A DNA stretch of 64,000 bases from JAJXWB01 sp037044955 (GTDB lineage Bacteria > Pseudomonadota > Alphaproteobacteria > Rhizobiales > Beijerinckiaceae), in contig JBAOHX010000002.1 in the NCBI GenBank assembly GCA_037044955.1, forward strand, positions 1,116,001 to 1,180,000, given 5' to 3'. The notes below the pieces were generated by a model. That model was not told where the DNA came from. It saw only the letters and a list, made by a program, of their open reading frames with translations, and searched no databases. Below, piece after piece: positions 25,944 through 34,772 of this stretch; positions within the stretch are counted from its first letter, which is position 1; each line of letters opens with the position of its first letter. A program made the translations under genes and the position numbers.

Positions 25944-26792
25944 CTATTCGTTCATCATCTGCAGCAATTCCCAGGCGATGAGAACGACGATCACCGCCAT
26001 CAGGATGAACTCGAACAGGAAGTGCGTGCGCTCCTTGGCGGCGTTGCGCGTCTCGATCATGCGCGTATTGGCGCGTTCGTAGGTCTCGACCGCATAGGTC
26101 AGCGGATCGATCATCGAATCGTAGCGCTCGTGCATGCCGGACACGACGGCGAATTCGCCGAAGAAGCGCTTGGAGGGATCGGTCAGGGCGGGGTTCATCT
26201 GCGCCAGCGCGATGCCGGTGCGCAGGTTGGACGCCTTGGCGCGACCGGCGAGCTCGGTCATCTCGTTCACGGCGGCCTGGCGCTGGTTGTAGCCGGGGGC
26301 GAGCGCGTGGGTCAGCTCGAAATCGGCGTCCATGGCCGGCCAGAGCCGGCGCAGCGCCTCTTCCTGGAAACGCACCTGACGCTCGAGCACGACGAAGCGC
26401 AGGAGCCCGTCCAGCGCGTCGCCGATGTGCTCGTCGCGCGCGTAGATGAGCGCGCGGTTGTCGCAGACGACGGCGCGCGCCGTGCGGGCGCTGGCGCGCA
26501 TCGGCGGCCTGCCGCGCTTGTCGGTCTCGCCGATCCAGGCGAGCAGCTCCTGTTCGCCGGCCAGCGACTGTTCGGCGCTGAGCGGCAGGCCGACGACGGT
26601 CAGCGTGTCGTCTGCGCCCGAACGCGCCTTGGCGTCGGCGAGGGCGAGCGGGGTGAGCACGGCATAGGCGGTCGCGGGTTCGGCGACCTGGATGTACGCG
26701 CGCCCGTCCGTCGGCGCGGCGGAGGCGAATTCGATCGACCAGGCCTTCGTCTCGACCGCGCTTGTCGCGCTCTTTCCCGAAATGTCCAGCAT
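25944..26792 (-). CDS. Tail-anchored protein of unknown function
   Basis: 282 residues. Most is predicted soluble: an alpha/beta N-terminal part (WSIEFASAAPTDGRAYIQV ... LLAWIGETDKRG), then a long helical region (ERQVRFQEEALRRLWPAMDADFELTHALAPGYNQRQAAVNEMTELAG) and a final membrane helix (FLFEFILMAVIVVLIAWELL) close to the C-terminus. The layout faintly recalls RMD1/DUF155 proteins, which I cannot confirm. It lies 50 bp after the FAD/methyltransferase fusion on the same strand and is probably in its operon. Confidence 0.65.
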   Translation of the reverse strand: MLDISGKSATSAVETKAWSIEFASAAPTDGRAYIQVAEPATAYAVLTPLALADAKARSGADDTLTVVGLPLSAEQSLAGEQELLAWIGETDKRGRPPMRASARTARAVVCDNRALIYARDEHIGDALDGLLRFVVLERQVRFQEEALRRLWPAMDADFELTHALAPGYNQRQAAVNEMTELAGRAKASNLRTGIALAQMNPALTDPSKRFFGEFAVVSGMHERYDSMIDPLTYAVETYERANTRMIETRNAAKERTHFLFEFILMAVIVVLIAWELLQMMNE

Positions 26793-26842
26793 GGCCCCTC
26801 ACTCACTCCATTCGCCGCGCGCCGTGCGGCCAGTTCGTCGAC

Positions 26843-29002
26843 TTACAGCGCGCTCTCCCGGCGGCTCGGCGCTGCGGCCGTCGCATCCTGCGTCGTCGCG
26901 GCCGCGGCCATGTCCGCCTGCGGCTCGGCCAGCGCGAAGAAGCAGTAGAGAATGGCTTCGATGTCCTCGAACCAGTGTCCGTGACCCGCGCCCGCCTCCT
27001 TGGCGCGCGCCCAGGCGGTGTCGAGGCGCGGCGATTCCAGGAGCGCGTGGCTGAAGCCGATCGGGTAGAGCTTTTCCGACCAGTCCCAGCGCGAGCCGAG
27101 GAATTCGGCGCCCTTCAGCAGGTTGTAGCGCTCGATCGCGTCGATCGAGAGATCGAGCGTGAGCGAGCCGAGGAACAGGCCGTGCTGCGTCAGGCGCTTG
27201 AGCTCGGTCGCGACGCTGTCCGTTTCGGTGGTGGGCAAGCGGTAGAGGCCGGTGTCGATCACGGCGAAGAAATGATGGTCGGGGAAGGGCAGCTTGCCGT
27301 CCTCGACCAGCAGATTGTATTTCGCGAGATCCTGAGGCGTCGCGGCGTGGGCGACGGGATCGCGCTCGACGCCCCAGGCGTCGTAGCCGAGCGCGCGCAG
27401 CGCGCCGACCATCGAGCCGGACATCGAGCCGAAATTCAGGATGCGCGCGCCCTGCGGCAGGTCCCACACGATGCGCATGATGTCCGCCATGACGTCCGGC
27501 GGGCAGAATTGCGAGAACACGTCGACGAGATTGGCCTGTTCCGCCGGCGCGGCCGCCGGTATCGCGCCGACGTCGACCGCGAGTTGATCGCGGCGGCGCC
27601 TGAGCGTTTCGCCGACGATGATGTCGGAGGCGGCGTCGGCGGAATCCATCACGCCGTTCAGCGTGGAATCGAAGAGATAGTCGCCGACGATGACGATGCC
27701 CGGCAGATGTTCGGGATCGGGACGATGGTTGTCGATGCGCCGGCGCACGCGCTTGCCGCCGGGGATGGCGTTGACGGAGGCCATCCAGCGGTGGATGCGG
27801 CCCTCGATGAAATGTTCGCGGGCGTCGCCGAGCACCGGCGGCATGGCGTCGAGGCACATTTGCTCGATGCGCTCGTCGCTCTCGTTGGCGAGCGACAGCG
27901 CGGCATTGCCGGCGATGAGGAAGGCCAGCATTCCGTAACGCTCGAGATTGTTGCGCGCGCTTTCGTCGTAGACGCAGCAGCCGTCGAATGCGTCGGTCAT
28001 CCACCAGTCGGTCGGCAGGTGGTCGCGCCAGAAGGGCCGCTTGAAGGCGAGCGTGGCGCGCAGGTAATGGCCGGGACGGTCGAAATAGGCGATGTGGTCG
28101 TCGATGACGTGCTGCAGGCGGTCCGACCGCCAGTTGATGCAGGCCATGGCCGACAGCGGCAGCGCCACCACCACGAAGTCGGCGATATGCGCCTCGGGGA
28201 AACCGTCGACGTCGACTTCGACGCGGTAGGTTCCGTCCGCCAGCGGCTGCACGGCGCGCACATGGGCGTTCATCCGCACCTGCGCGTCGAGTTCCTCTTC
28301 CAGCTTGTCGATGATCTGCTCGTTGCCGCCGACGACCGAGAAGATGTCCATGTAGCCGTCGAGGTCCATGACGGCGTTCTTGAGGAAGGTCAGGCCGTCG
28401 GTGTGATAGGGCGGGGCGGCGACGTCGCTGTGGGCCATGGCGCGCACGTAGCGGCGCGCGGCGTCGCTGCGGATTTCCCTGGCCAGCAGTTCGGTGCCGG
28501 TGACGTCGCGCCAGGGATGGTTGTTGTCCGTCTCCGCGATCGAAAGGTAGTAGCCGCGCGGGCTGAGCATCTCCGTGCAGCGCTTGCGGAAGGCGATGGC
28601 GTCGTCGGCGGCTTCCTGTCCGAAATGTTCGGCGAGGTCTTCCGGCCGCAGCGCGATCTTGCCGCCGAGCACGCAGGGGCCGCCGGCGAGGTTCTTCACC
28701 GCGAGCCCCAGCTCGTCGACGATCAGGCGGCGCAGCGGATCGGGGCCGATGCGCGAGTAATCGTAGATTTCCGCGACGCCGGCCTCGTAGGGGCCGATGC
28801 CCGGCATTTCGCGCGAGACGATCTTGCCGCCGACGCGGTTGTTGGATTCGAAAACCTTGATATCGCAGGCGACGCCGGCCTTGGCCTGGAGCTGCCATGC
28901 CGTGAACAGGCCGCCGGGGCCGCCGCCGATGATGACAACGCGCATTTTCTGATCGTTCGACGCGCCGCCCTCGGACACGAACGAACTCGAAACAACGCCC
29001 AT
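26843..29002 (-). CDS. Amine-oxidase-like flavoprotein fused to a methyltransferase-like domain
   Basis: 719 residues, two parts. Residues about 20-480 form an FAD amine-oxidase/NAD(P)-binding_8 protein: RVVIIGGGPGGLFTAWQLQ, then KVFESNNRVGGKIVSREMP, and the C-terminal GIVIVGDYLFDSTLNGVMDSADAASDI. After an Ala-rich linker (IPAAAPAEQANLV), residues about 510-690 look like a Rossmann methyltransferase. GARILNFGSMSGSMVGALRALGYDAWGVERD resembles SAM motif I, with the usual Gly-x-Gly pattern degraded to G-S-M-S-G-S; LPFPDHHFFAVIDTGLYRLP sits at the motif II position. ATG 29002, or 28945 at MRVVIIGG. Catalysis by the second domain is inferred, not shown. Confidence 0.7.
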   Translation of the reverse strand: MGVVSSSFVSEGGASNDQKMRVVIIGGGPGGLFTAWQLQAKAGVACDIKVFESNNRVGGKIVSREMPGIGPYEAGVAEIYDYSRIGPDPLRRLIVDELGLAVKNLAGGPCVLGGKIALRPEDLAEHFGQEAADDAIAFRKRCTEMLSPRGYYLSIAETDNNHPWRDVTGTELLAREIRSDAARRYVRAMAHSDVAAPPYHTDGLTFLKNAVMDLDGYMDIFSVVGGNEQIIDKLEEELDAQVRMNAHVRAVQPLADGTYRVEVDVDGFPEAHIADFVVVALPLSAMACINWRSDRLQHVIDDHIAYFDRPGHYLRATLAFKRPFWRDHLPTDWWMTDAFDGCCVYDESARNNLERYGMLAFLIAGNAALSLANESDERIEQMCLDAMPPVLGDAREHFIEGRIHRWMASVNAIPGGKRVRRRIDNHRPDPEHLPGIVIVGDYLFDSTLNGVMDSADAASDIIVGETLRRRRDQLAVDVGAIPAAAPAEQANLVDVFSQFCPPDVMADIMRIVWDLPQGARILNFGSMSGSMVGALRALGYDAWGVERDPVAHAATPQDLAKYNLLVEDGKLPFPDHHFFAVIDTGLYRLPTTETDSVATELKRLTQHGLFLGSLTLDLSIDAIERYNLLKGAEFLGSRWDWSEKLYPIGFSHALLESPRLDTAWARAKEAGAGHGHWFEDIEAILYCFFALAEPQADMAAAATTQDATAAAPSRRESAL

Positions 29003-29043
29003 AAAAACAGCCCCCAGCGGAAATGCCTGCTTCTTTTGGTTGA

Positions 29044-29055
29044 CTTATGCATAAG
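29044..29055. promoter_or_regulatory. 12-bp perfect palindrome in a divergent promoter region
   Basis: CTTATGCATAAG, a full 12-bp palindrome, overlaps a TTGACT hexamer (29040-29045). It lies 42 bp upstream of the fusion gene's ATG. Position and symmetry suggest an operator for a dimeric regulator; no cognate regulator is visible nearby. Confidence 0.4.
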
Positions 29056-29218
29056 CCCGCGTTGCCCTTCAACTGCGAAGGCGCCAGCGTGTTTAACGGG
29101 CGCTGGCCGCTAAATCCCTGTTTGGCGAGCGTTTAAGGTTTCGGCGCGCGCGCCGCCGGCTGCGCTTTCTTTCCGAATTTCCGGGGGTTGTGGGTTTTTT
29201 GCCAACCCTTCGTTAACC

Positions 29219-29653
29219 ATGGCGGCGTTCCATTGGTCCACCCGGCCCTTCCATGGAAACCGCGCAATGGACCAGGCAATCGGCTTAGAAACGAACGAGA
29301 TGAAGAAGGTGATCGCCACGGTCGCCGTCGAGTTCTACGCGCAGGGGTCGCCCGCCGCCGTCGCCGGCCGGCTGGCCCGCCTGCACCAGGCCGCGTGGGA
29401 CGAGGTGCTCGCCGGCCGGCATGCAGGGGCGGCCTTCGCCGAATTGCGGCGCCACGCGCAGCGCCTGTTCAATCCCGAGCAGTTGATCGAAGGCTGCAAC
29501 AGCCACATCCTCTGGGCGCTGACGCCGGTCGTCGCCGCGTCGCTGGCCTGCGGGGCGGGCGAGGACAGGGTGAGCCTGCGCGAGATCGGCGCGGCGCTGT
29601 CGCAGATGCTGGCGGCGGCGCTGGCTTCGACGGAGCGCCGCATCGCGGCCTGA
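29219..29653 (+). CDS. Small hypothetical protein
   Basis: Up to 144 residues. The first ATG is at 29219; ATGs at 29267 and 29300 are also possible and would remove the odd FHWSTRPFHGN start. From MKKVIATVAVEFYAQ onward it is helical and Ala-rich (AVAGRLARLHQAAWDEV, FAELRRHAQRLFNPEQLIEGCNSHILWALTPVV). It has no signal peptide and no motif I recognise. It lies between the divergent fusion gene and tRNA-Gly. Confidence 0.5.
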   Translation: MAAFHWSTRPFHGNRAMDQAIGLETNEMKKVIATVAVEFYAQGSPAAVAGRLARLHQAAWDEVLAGRHAGAAFAELRRHAQRLFNPEQLIEGCNSHILWALTPVVAASLACGAGEDRVSLREIGAALSQMLAAALASTERRIAA

Positions 29654-29711
29654 GCCGGTTGCAATCGGCGTCGCGCGCGGGCATATCTCCTGCGCCGTCC
29701 GAACCGGCGAT

Positions 29712-29785
29712 GCGGGTGTAGCTCAATGGTAGAGCAGCAGCCTTCCAAGCTGAATACGAGGGTTCGATTCCCTTCACCCGCTCCA
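29712..29785 (+). tRNA. tRNA-Gly (anticodon TCC)
   Basis: Acceptor GCGGGTG/CACCCGC, D arm GTAGCTCAATGGTAGAGC, anticodon loop CTTCCAA giving TCC, T arm with GGTTCGATTCC, and an encoded CCA. Confidence 0.96.
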
Positions 29786-29821
29786 TTCTTCCGAGCGTCT
29801 CGCATGGTTCCGGCGCCCGCT

Positions 29822-30715
29822 TCAGCGGGCCGTGGCCCCGTGGGCTGAACGCTGCGCCTGCGGCGGTTTCAGATGCGGCATGTAGCGCTCGAGAAAGTCG
29901 CCGGTCTCGGAGCGCCAGCCGGGCGGCGGGTCCTTGAGCGCAGGCTTGGTCGCGCCGGGCTGGATGTGGACGATCCGGTAGCCGTCTTTCTTGAGGCGCC
30001 GTAGCAGCGCCGGCAGCATGTCCACGGTCTGCGCGCGGATGTCGTGCAGCAGCAATATGCCGCCGCGTGCCGCCCCCAGCCGCTTCATGACCAGTTCCAG
30101 CTGCGCCTCCGGCGTTTGCGTCAGCCAGTCGGAGGCCCAGACGTCGGCGCCGAAGACCGCGATGTCGTGCGCGTCGAGCCAGGCGAGCGTTTCGGGCGTG
30201 TCGGCGAAGCCCGGAAAGCGGAAGAAAGGCGTGACCGGCCGCCCGCCGCTCGAGTCGGTCTGGCCGGCAGCGCGTTGGGTGGCGGCAATCCCGTGTGAAA
30301 TCTCCTCGATGGCGGCGGCCGGCGAAACGCCGCGCAGCGTGCGCGCGGGATGCGACCATGAGTGGTGGCCGATCGTGTGGCCGTCATTCAGCGCGCGACG
30401 GACGATCTGGGGATGGGCTTCGGCGTTGCGACCGACGAAGAAGAAAGTCGCGCGCACGCATTCGGCGGCGAGCGCGTTCAGCGCCCTGTCGGTCAGGCCG
30501 GACAGCGGGCCGTCGTCGAAGGTGAGCACGACCTCCTTGTCGGCGAGCGCGAGCGTCTGCGGATAGGTCTTCTGGCCGACATGCAGGCCGCCGGCCGCGC
30601 CGATCTCGACAATGCGAGCGACGCCGAGCGCATCCGGATTGCCGCAGGTTTTCGACGGCTCGGCCGAGGCGGACGCCGACAGCAGGCAGAAGAGGAAAGG
30701 CAGAAGCGCGCGCAT
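29822..30715 (-). CDS. Secreted polysaccharide deacetylase (NodB domain)
   Basis: 297 residues from ATG 30715 with a Sec signal (MRALLPFLFCLLSASASA). NodB catalytic motifs: TFDDGP (residues 65-70, catalytic base and metal Asp), GHHSWSHPA (metal His pair), FFRFPGF (Arg/Pro motif), ADVWASDW and ILLLHDI (catalytic His). It would remove acetyl groups from an exported polysaccharide or peptidoglycan in the periplasm. The C-terminal tail is short and basic. The gene is divergent from the HemJ-like gene. Confidence 0.9.
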   Translation of the reverse strand: MRALLPFLFCLLSASASAEPSKTCGNPDALGVARIVEIGAAGGLHVGQKTYPQTLALADKEVVLTFDDGPLSGLTDRALNALAAECVRATFFFVGRNAEAHPQIVRRALNDGHTIGHHSWSHPARTLRGVSPAAAIEEISHGIAATQRAAGQTDSSGGRPVTPFFRFPGFADTPETLAWLDAHDIAVFGADVWASDWLTQTPEAQLELVMKRLGAARGGILLLHDIRAQTVDMLPALLRRLKKDGYRIVHIQPGATKPALKDPPPGWRSETGDFLERYMPHLKPPQAQRSAHGATAR

Positions 30716-30809
30716 TCGGGAGAGGCTATAGCACCGCGCTGCGGCAATGTGCGCGGCGCATGCAAACGCGGTTGACGCGCGCGGCCCGCCCCGCCAAGGT
30801 CCGCGCGCG

Positions 30810-31223
30810 ATGGAATGGGTCAAGGTTCTGCATCTCTTCGGCGTGATCGGCTGGATGGCCGGCGTGTTCTACATGCCGCGCCTGCTGGTCAATATCGCGG
30901 AGGCGCACAAGGCGGGCGAGCCGACCGGGCGACTGCTCGGCATGGCCAGGCGCCTGTTCCGCTTCTGCGCGGGCCTCGGGTTTTTCGGCATGGGCGCGGG
31001 TGTCTGGGAATGGCTCGGCTACGGCGTCGGCGGGCGCTGGCTGCACTGGAAGCTTCTGTTCGTGACCGGCCTCGTCGTCTACTACGCGCTTGGCGCCGTG
31101 TGGCTCGCGCAGATGCGGCGCGGCGATTTCCGGCATTCCTCGATCTTCTATCGCGTCTACAACGAATTCTCGCTTCTGATGTTCGTGCCGATCCTGATTT
31201 TCGCGGTGACGAAGCTCGGTTGA
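30810..31223 (+). CDS. HemJ/CopD-family membrane protein
   Basis: 137 residues from ATG 30810, four membrane helices: KVLHLFGVIGWMAGVFYMPRL, FCAGLGFFGMGAGVW, WKLLFVTGLVVYYALGAVWLAQM and SLLMFVPILIFAVTKL. The first segment with an early His and the FYMPRLLV motif matches HemJ (UPF0093), the protoporphyrinogen IX oxidase of many alphaproteobacteria. The later helices also fit the broader CopD domain. Whether this is the true HemJ is uncertain: HemJ normally has another His near residue 30 (here NIAEAH). Confidence 0.7.
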   Translation: MEWVKVLHLFGVIGWMAGVFYMPRLLVNIAEAHKAGEPTGRLLGMARRLFRFCAGLGFFGMGAGVWEWLGYGVGGRWLHWKLLFVTGLVVYYALGAVWLAQMRRGDFRHSSIFYRVYNEFSLLMFVPILIFAVTKLG

Positions 31224-31301
31224 GCTTCGCGCGCAAGCGTCTGGCGGCGAAGAATTTTCCCGGACGGGAAGGCCGCTGGCCGCGGACGCCGGCGCGACAG
31301 C

Positions 31302-31329
31302 TTGAAACTTGCTCGAAAGAGCCTTAAAC
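31302..31329 (+). promoter_or_regulatory. Candidate tuf promoter
   Basis: TTGAAA at 31302-31307, a 16-bp spacer, then TTAAAC at 31324-31329. This is 37 bp before the tuf ATG, in the least GC-rich part of the upstream region. Only a partial match to sigma-70 consensus. Confidence 0.35.
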
Positions 31330-31366
31330 GCTCGCCCGCACCGGAAATTCTCAGGCGGGTCAGACC

Positions 31367-32536
<1,170 letters not shown>

Positions 32537-32557
<21 letters not shown>

Positions 32558-32657
32558 TCGAAGCGGGCAGCCCGTCGCGACAACAGATTCAAACATCGGT
32601 GCAAGCGCGGAACACCGCACTTGCACGCGGCGCCGGCGTCGTCGCTTCGATCATCGA
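32537..32657 (+). repeat. Duplicated tuf 3' tail (17-bp direct repeat, 104 bp apart)
   Basis: GTCGCTTCGATCATCGA occurs at 32537-32553 (end of tuf, then ATGA) and again at 32641-32657 (then GTAA). At protein level both copies encode GAGVVASIIE and a stop; the second uses GGC GCC GGC GTC. The 104-bp period contains a perfect 11-bp hairpin (GCTTCGATCAT / ATGATCGAAGC, 32540-32564) and a second stem (GTGCAAG...CTTGCAC, 32599-32626). The tuf terminator follows the second copy, which suggests that copy is the original gene end. Confidence 0.75.
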
Positions 32658-32694
32658 GTAAGATCGCGGCGACGCAGCTCGAATCTGGATCGGG

Positions 32695-32728
32695 AAAGCG
32701 CGGGCCTTCGGGTTCGCGCTTTTTCTTT
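32695..32728 (+). terminator. Rho-independent terminator of tuf
   Basis: Stem AAAGCGCGGGCC / GGTTCGCGCTTT with a TTCG tetraloop (two G-T pairs inside), followed by TTCTTT. It lies 138 bp past the current tuf stop but only about 35 bp past the duplicated tail. Confidence 0.85.
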
Positions 32729-32844
32729 GGCAGGTTCTTTGGGCCGGCCTGTGCCTTCGGACACAGCATTCCTTCACGCTCGTCTGCTAGGCCTCCTGCG
32801 ATAGCGCGCCGCGTGGGGCGCCGGGACAGTCTGCGAGGCCGAAC

Positions 32845-33165
32845 ATGATCGTTTCCACAACCAACGACGTCGCCGGCTACAAGGTCGTGCGTCATCTCGG
32901 CCTCGTGCGCGGCATCACCGTGCGCTCGCGCTCGGTCGTCGGCAATTTCGTCGGCGGCATCCAGTCGGTGTTCGGCGGCAAGCTGTCGGTCTACGTCAGC
33001 CTCGCCGAGACGGCGCGCCAGGAAGCCTTCGACCACATGTGCGAGCATGCGACGCAGGGCGGCGCCAACGCCATCATCGGCATGCGCTACGACGCCAACG
33101 AGATCATGGACGGCATCACCGAAGTGCTCGCCTACGGCACGGCGGTGTGGGTCGAGCCCGCCTGA
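32845..33165 (+). CDS. YbjQ/UPF0145 family protein
   Basis: 106 residues, close to the family norm. MIVSTTNDVAGYKVVRHLGLVRGITVRSRSVVGN is the characteristic N-terminus. The ARQEAFDHMCEHATQGGANAIIGMRYDANEI helix-strand unit and a final AYGTAVWV strand are typical of the pentameric, heavy-metal-binding-like YbjQ fold. The biological role of the family is unclear. Single gene between tuf and the binding-protein gene. Confidence 0.9.
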   Translation: MIVSTTNDVAGYKVVRHLGLVRGITVRSRSVVGNFVGGIQSVFGGKLSVYVSLAETARQEAFDHMCEHATQGGANAIIGMRYDANEIMDGITEVLAYGTAVWVEPA

Positions 33166-33275
33166 TTCCGCACATCGGCTGTGCGCGGGCCTTGGCGCGC
33201 GCGTGTTGACCCGGCGCCCGCCTCGGATAGGATTGTCCGACAATCCCCGAGGAAGGGATCGGCCGGGAGGAAGTC

Positions 33276-34502
33276 ATGAAGTTTCGCAAATCGCCTGAAT
33301 ACGGCGCGCTGTTCGGCGCGGCGCTGCTCGCTTCGACGATGCTGGCCGCGCCGGCGTTCGCGCAGGACGCAAAGCCTCTGAAGATCGGCGTGCTGACCGA
33401 TCTGAATTCGGTCTATTCCGACATCGGCGGCAAGGGGAACATCGAAGCCGCGAAAATGGCGATCGAGGATTTCGGCGGCCAGATGTTCGGCAAGCCGATC
33501 GAACTCGTCAGCGCGGACGCCACCAAGCCCGATGTCGCGGCCACGCTCGCGCGCAAGTGGTGGGAGCAGGAGAACGTCGACGCGATCATCGACATGCCGA
33601 CCTCGGCCACCGCGCTCGCCGTGATGGAATTGTCGAAGCAGTTCGAGAAGCCGCTGCTCATCACCGACGCGGCGTCGTCCGACATCACCGGCAAGGCCTG
33701 CTCGCCCTATACGGCGCACTGGACCTACGACACCTATTCCAACGCGCATACCGTCGGCGACGCCATGGTGAAGCAGGGCGGCGATTCCTGGTATTTCGTC
33801 ACGGTCGACTACGCCTTCGGCCATTCGATCGAGAAGGACGTGTCGGAGGTCGTGAAAGCGGCGGGCGGCAAGGTGCTGGGGGCTTCGCGCCATCCGATCA
33901 ACACGCCGGACTTCTCCTCCTACCTGCTGCAGGCGCAGCAGTCGAAGGCCAAGGTCATCGGCATGGCCAACGGCGGCGGCGACACGATCAACCTCATCAA
34001 GCAGGCCGGCGAATTCGGCATCACCGCCGGCGGCCAGAATCTCGCGGGCATCGTGATGTTCATTTCCGACGTCCACAGCCTGGGGCTGAAGGTCGCGCAG
34101 GGCCTCATCATCACGGAAGGCTATTACTGGGACAAGGACGACCGCTCGCGCGAGTTCGGCAAGAAGTTCTTCGCGCGCATGAACCGCATGCCGACGATGA
34201 ACCAGGCGTCGACCTATTCGGCGACGATGCACTACCTGAAGGCCGTGAAGGCGGTCGGCGCGCGCGACACCAAGCCGGTCATGGCGAAGATGCGCGAAAT
34301 GCCGGTGCGCGATTATTTCACGCAGAACGGCGTGCTGCGCGAGGACGGCCGCATGGTCCACTCGATGCTGCTGCTTCAGGTGAAGAAGCCCGAGGAGAGC
34401 AAGTATCCGTGGGATTACTACAAGGTGCTGGCCGAAGTGCCCGGCGACCAGGTGTTCCGTCCGCTGAAGGACGGCGGCTGCCCGCTGGTGGCGGGGAAGT
34501 AG
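33276..34502 (+). CDS. Liv-type ABC transporter substrate-binding protein
   Basis: 408 residues; signal peptide (residues 1-30, LLASTMLAAPAFAQ) and a type I periplasmic binding fold (LKIGVLTDLNSVYSDIGGKGNIEAAKMAIEDFGG, DMPTSATALAVMEL, YAFGHSIEKDVSEVVKAAGGKVLG, TPDFSSYLLQAQQSKAKVIGMANGG). The family binds branched-chain amino acids, amides, urea or aromatic acids. No permease or ATPase gene is adjacent, so this is an orphan binding protein. GGGAGGAA ribosome site before the ATG. Confidence 0.92.
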   Translation: MKFRKSPEYGALFGAALLASTMLAAPAFAQDAKPLKIGVLTDLNSVYSDIGGKGNIEAAKMAIEDFGGQMFGKPIELVSADATKPDVAATLARKWWEQENVDAIIDMPTSATALAVMELSKQFEKPLLITDAASSDITGKACSPYTAHWTYDTYSNAHTVGDAMVKQGGDSWYFVTVDYAFGHSIEKDVSEVVKAAGGKVLGASRHPINTPDFSSYLLQAQQSKAKVIGMANGGGDTINLIKQAGEFGITAGGQNLAGIVMFISDVHSLGLKVAQGLIITEGYYWDKDDRSREFGKKFFARMNRMPTMNQASTYSATMHYLKAVKAVGARDTKPVMAKMREMPVRDYFTQNGVLREDGRMVHSMLLLQVKKPEESKYPWDYYKVLAEVPGDQVFRPLKDGGCPLVAGK

Positions 34503-34513
34503 GGGAAGCAGGT

Positions 34514-34594
34514 TTGTCATGCCCGCGAAAGCGGGCATCCAGCAAGAAAGATGGGCGAAGTTGCTCTGGATCCCCGCTTTCGCGGGGATGACAA
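34514..34594. repeat. Paired-palindrome intergenic repeat, copy 2
   Basis: Starts TTGTCATGCCCGC and ends GCGGGGATGACAA. The left half is CCCGCGAAAGCGGGCATCCAG; the right half is CTGGATCCCCGCTTTCGCGGGG. The two halves are inverted relative to each other. Same architecture as 2048-2142 and 47990-48100. It sits 12 bp after the binding-protein stop and may also end its transcript. Confidence 0.8.
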
Positions 34595-34772
34595 CCCCTT
34601 TACAGGCTTGCGTGGGCGGCTCTTGCGACCGCTCTCCTCCGCGCCGCTGTTCGCGCGCCCAGAGATAAGCGTAGCGGATGACGCTGCCGCGGCCGATGCT
34701 ACTCGTCGCTGGCCGCATCGTCGGCGGCGAGCGTGTCCAGCCCTGCCAGGAATTCTGCCTTCGGCGCGCCGA

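Noticed and set aside
34699..34772. A second short gene ending in an acidic tail downstream of the tlde1 gene
   Set aside because: It is an alternative-frame continuation over the tlde1 C-terminus; the tlde1 domain ends properly in its own frame at 34773.
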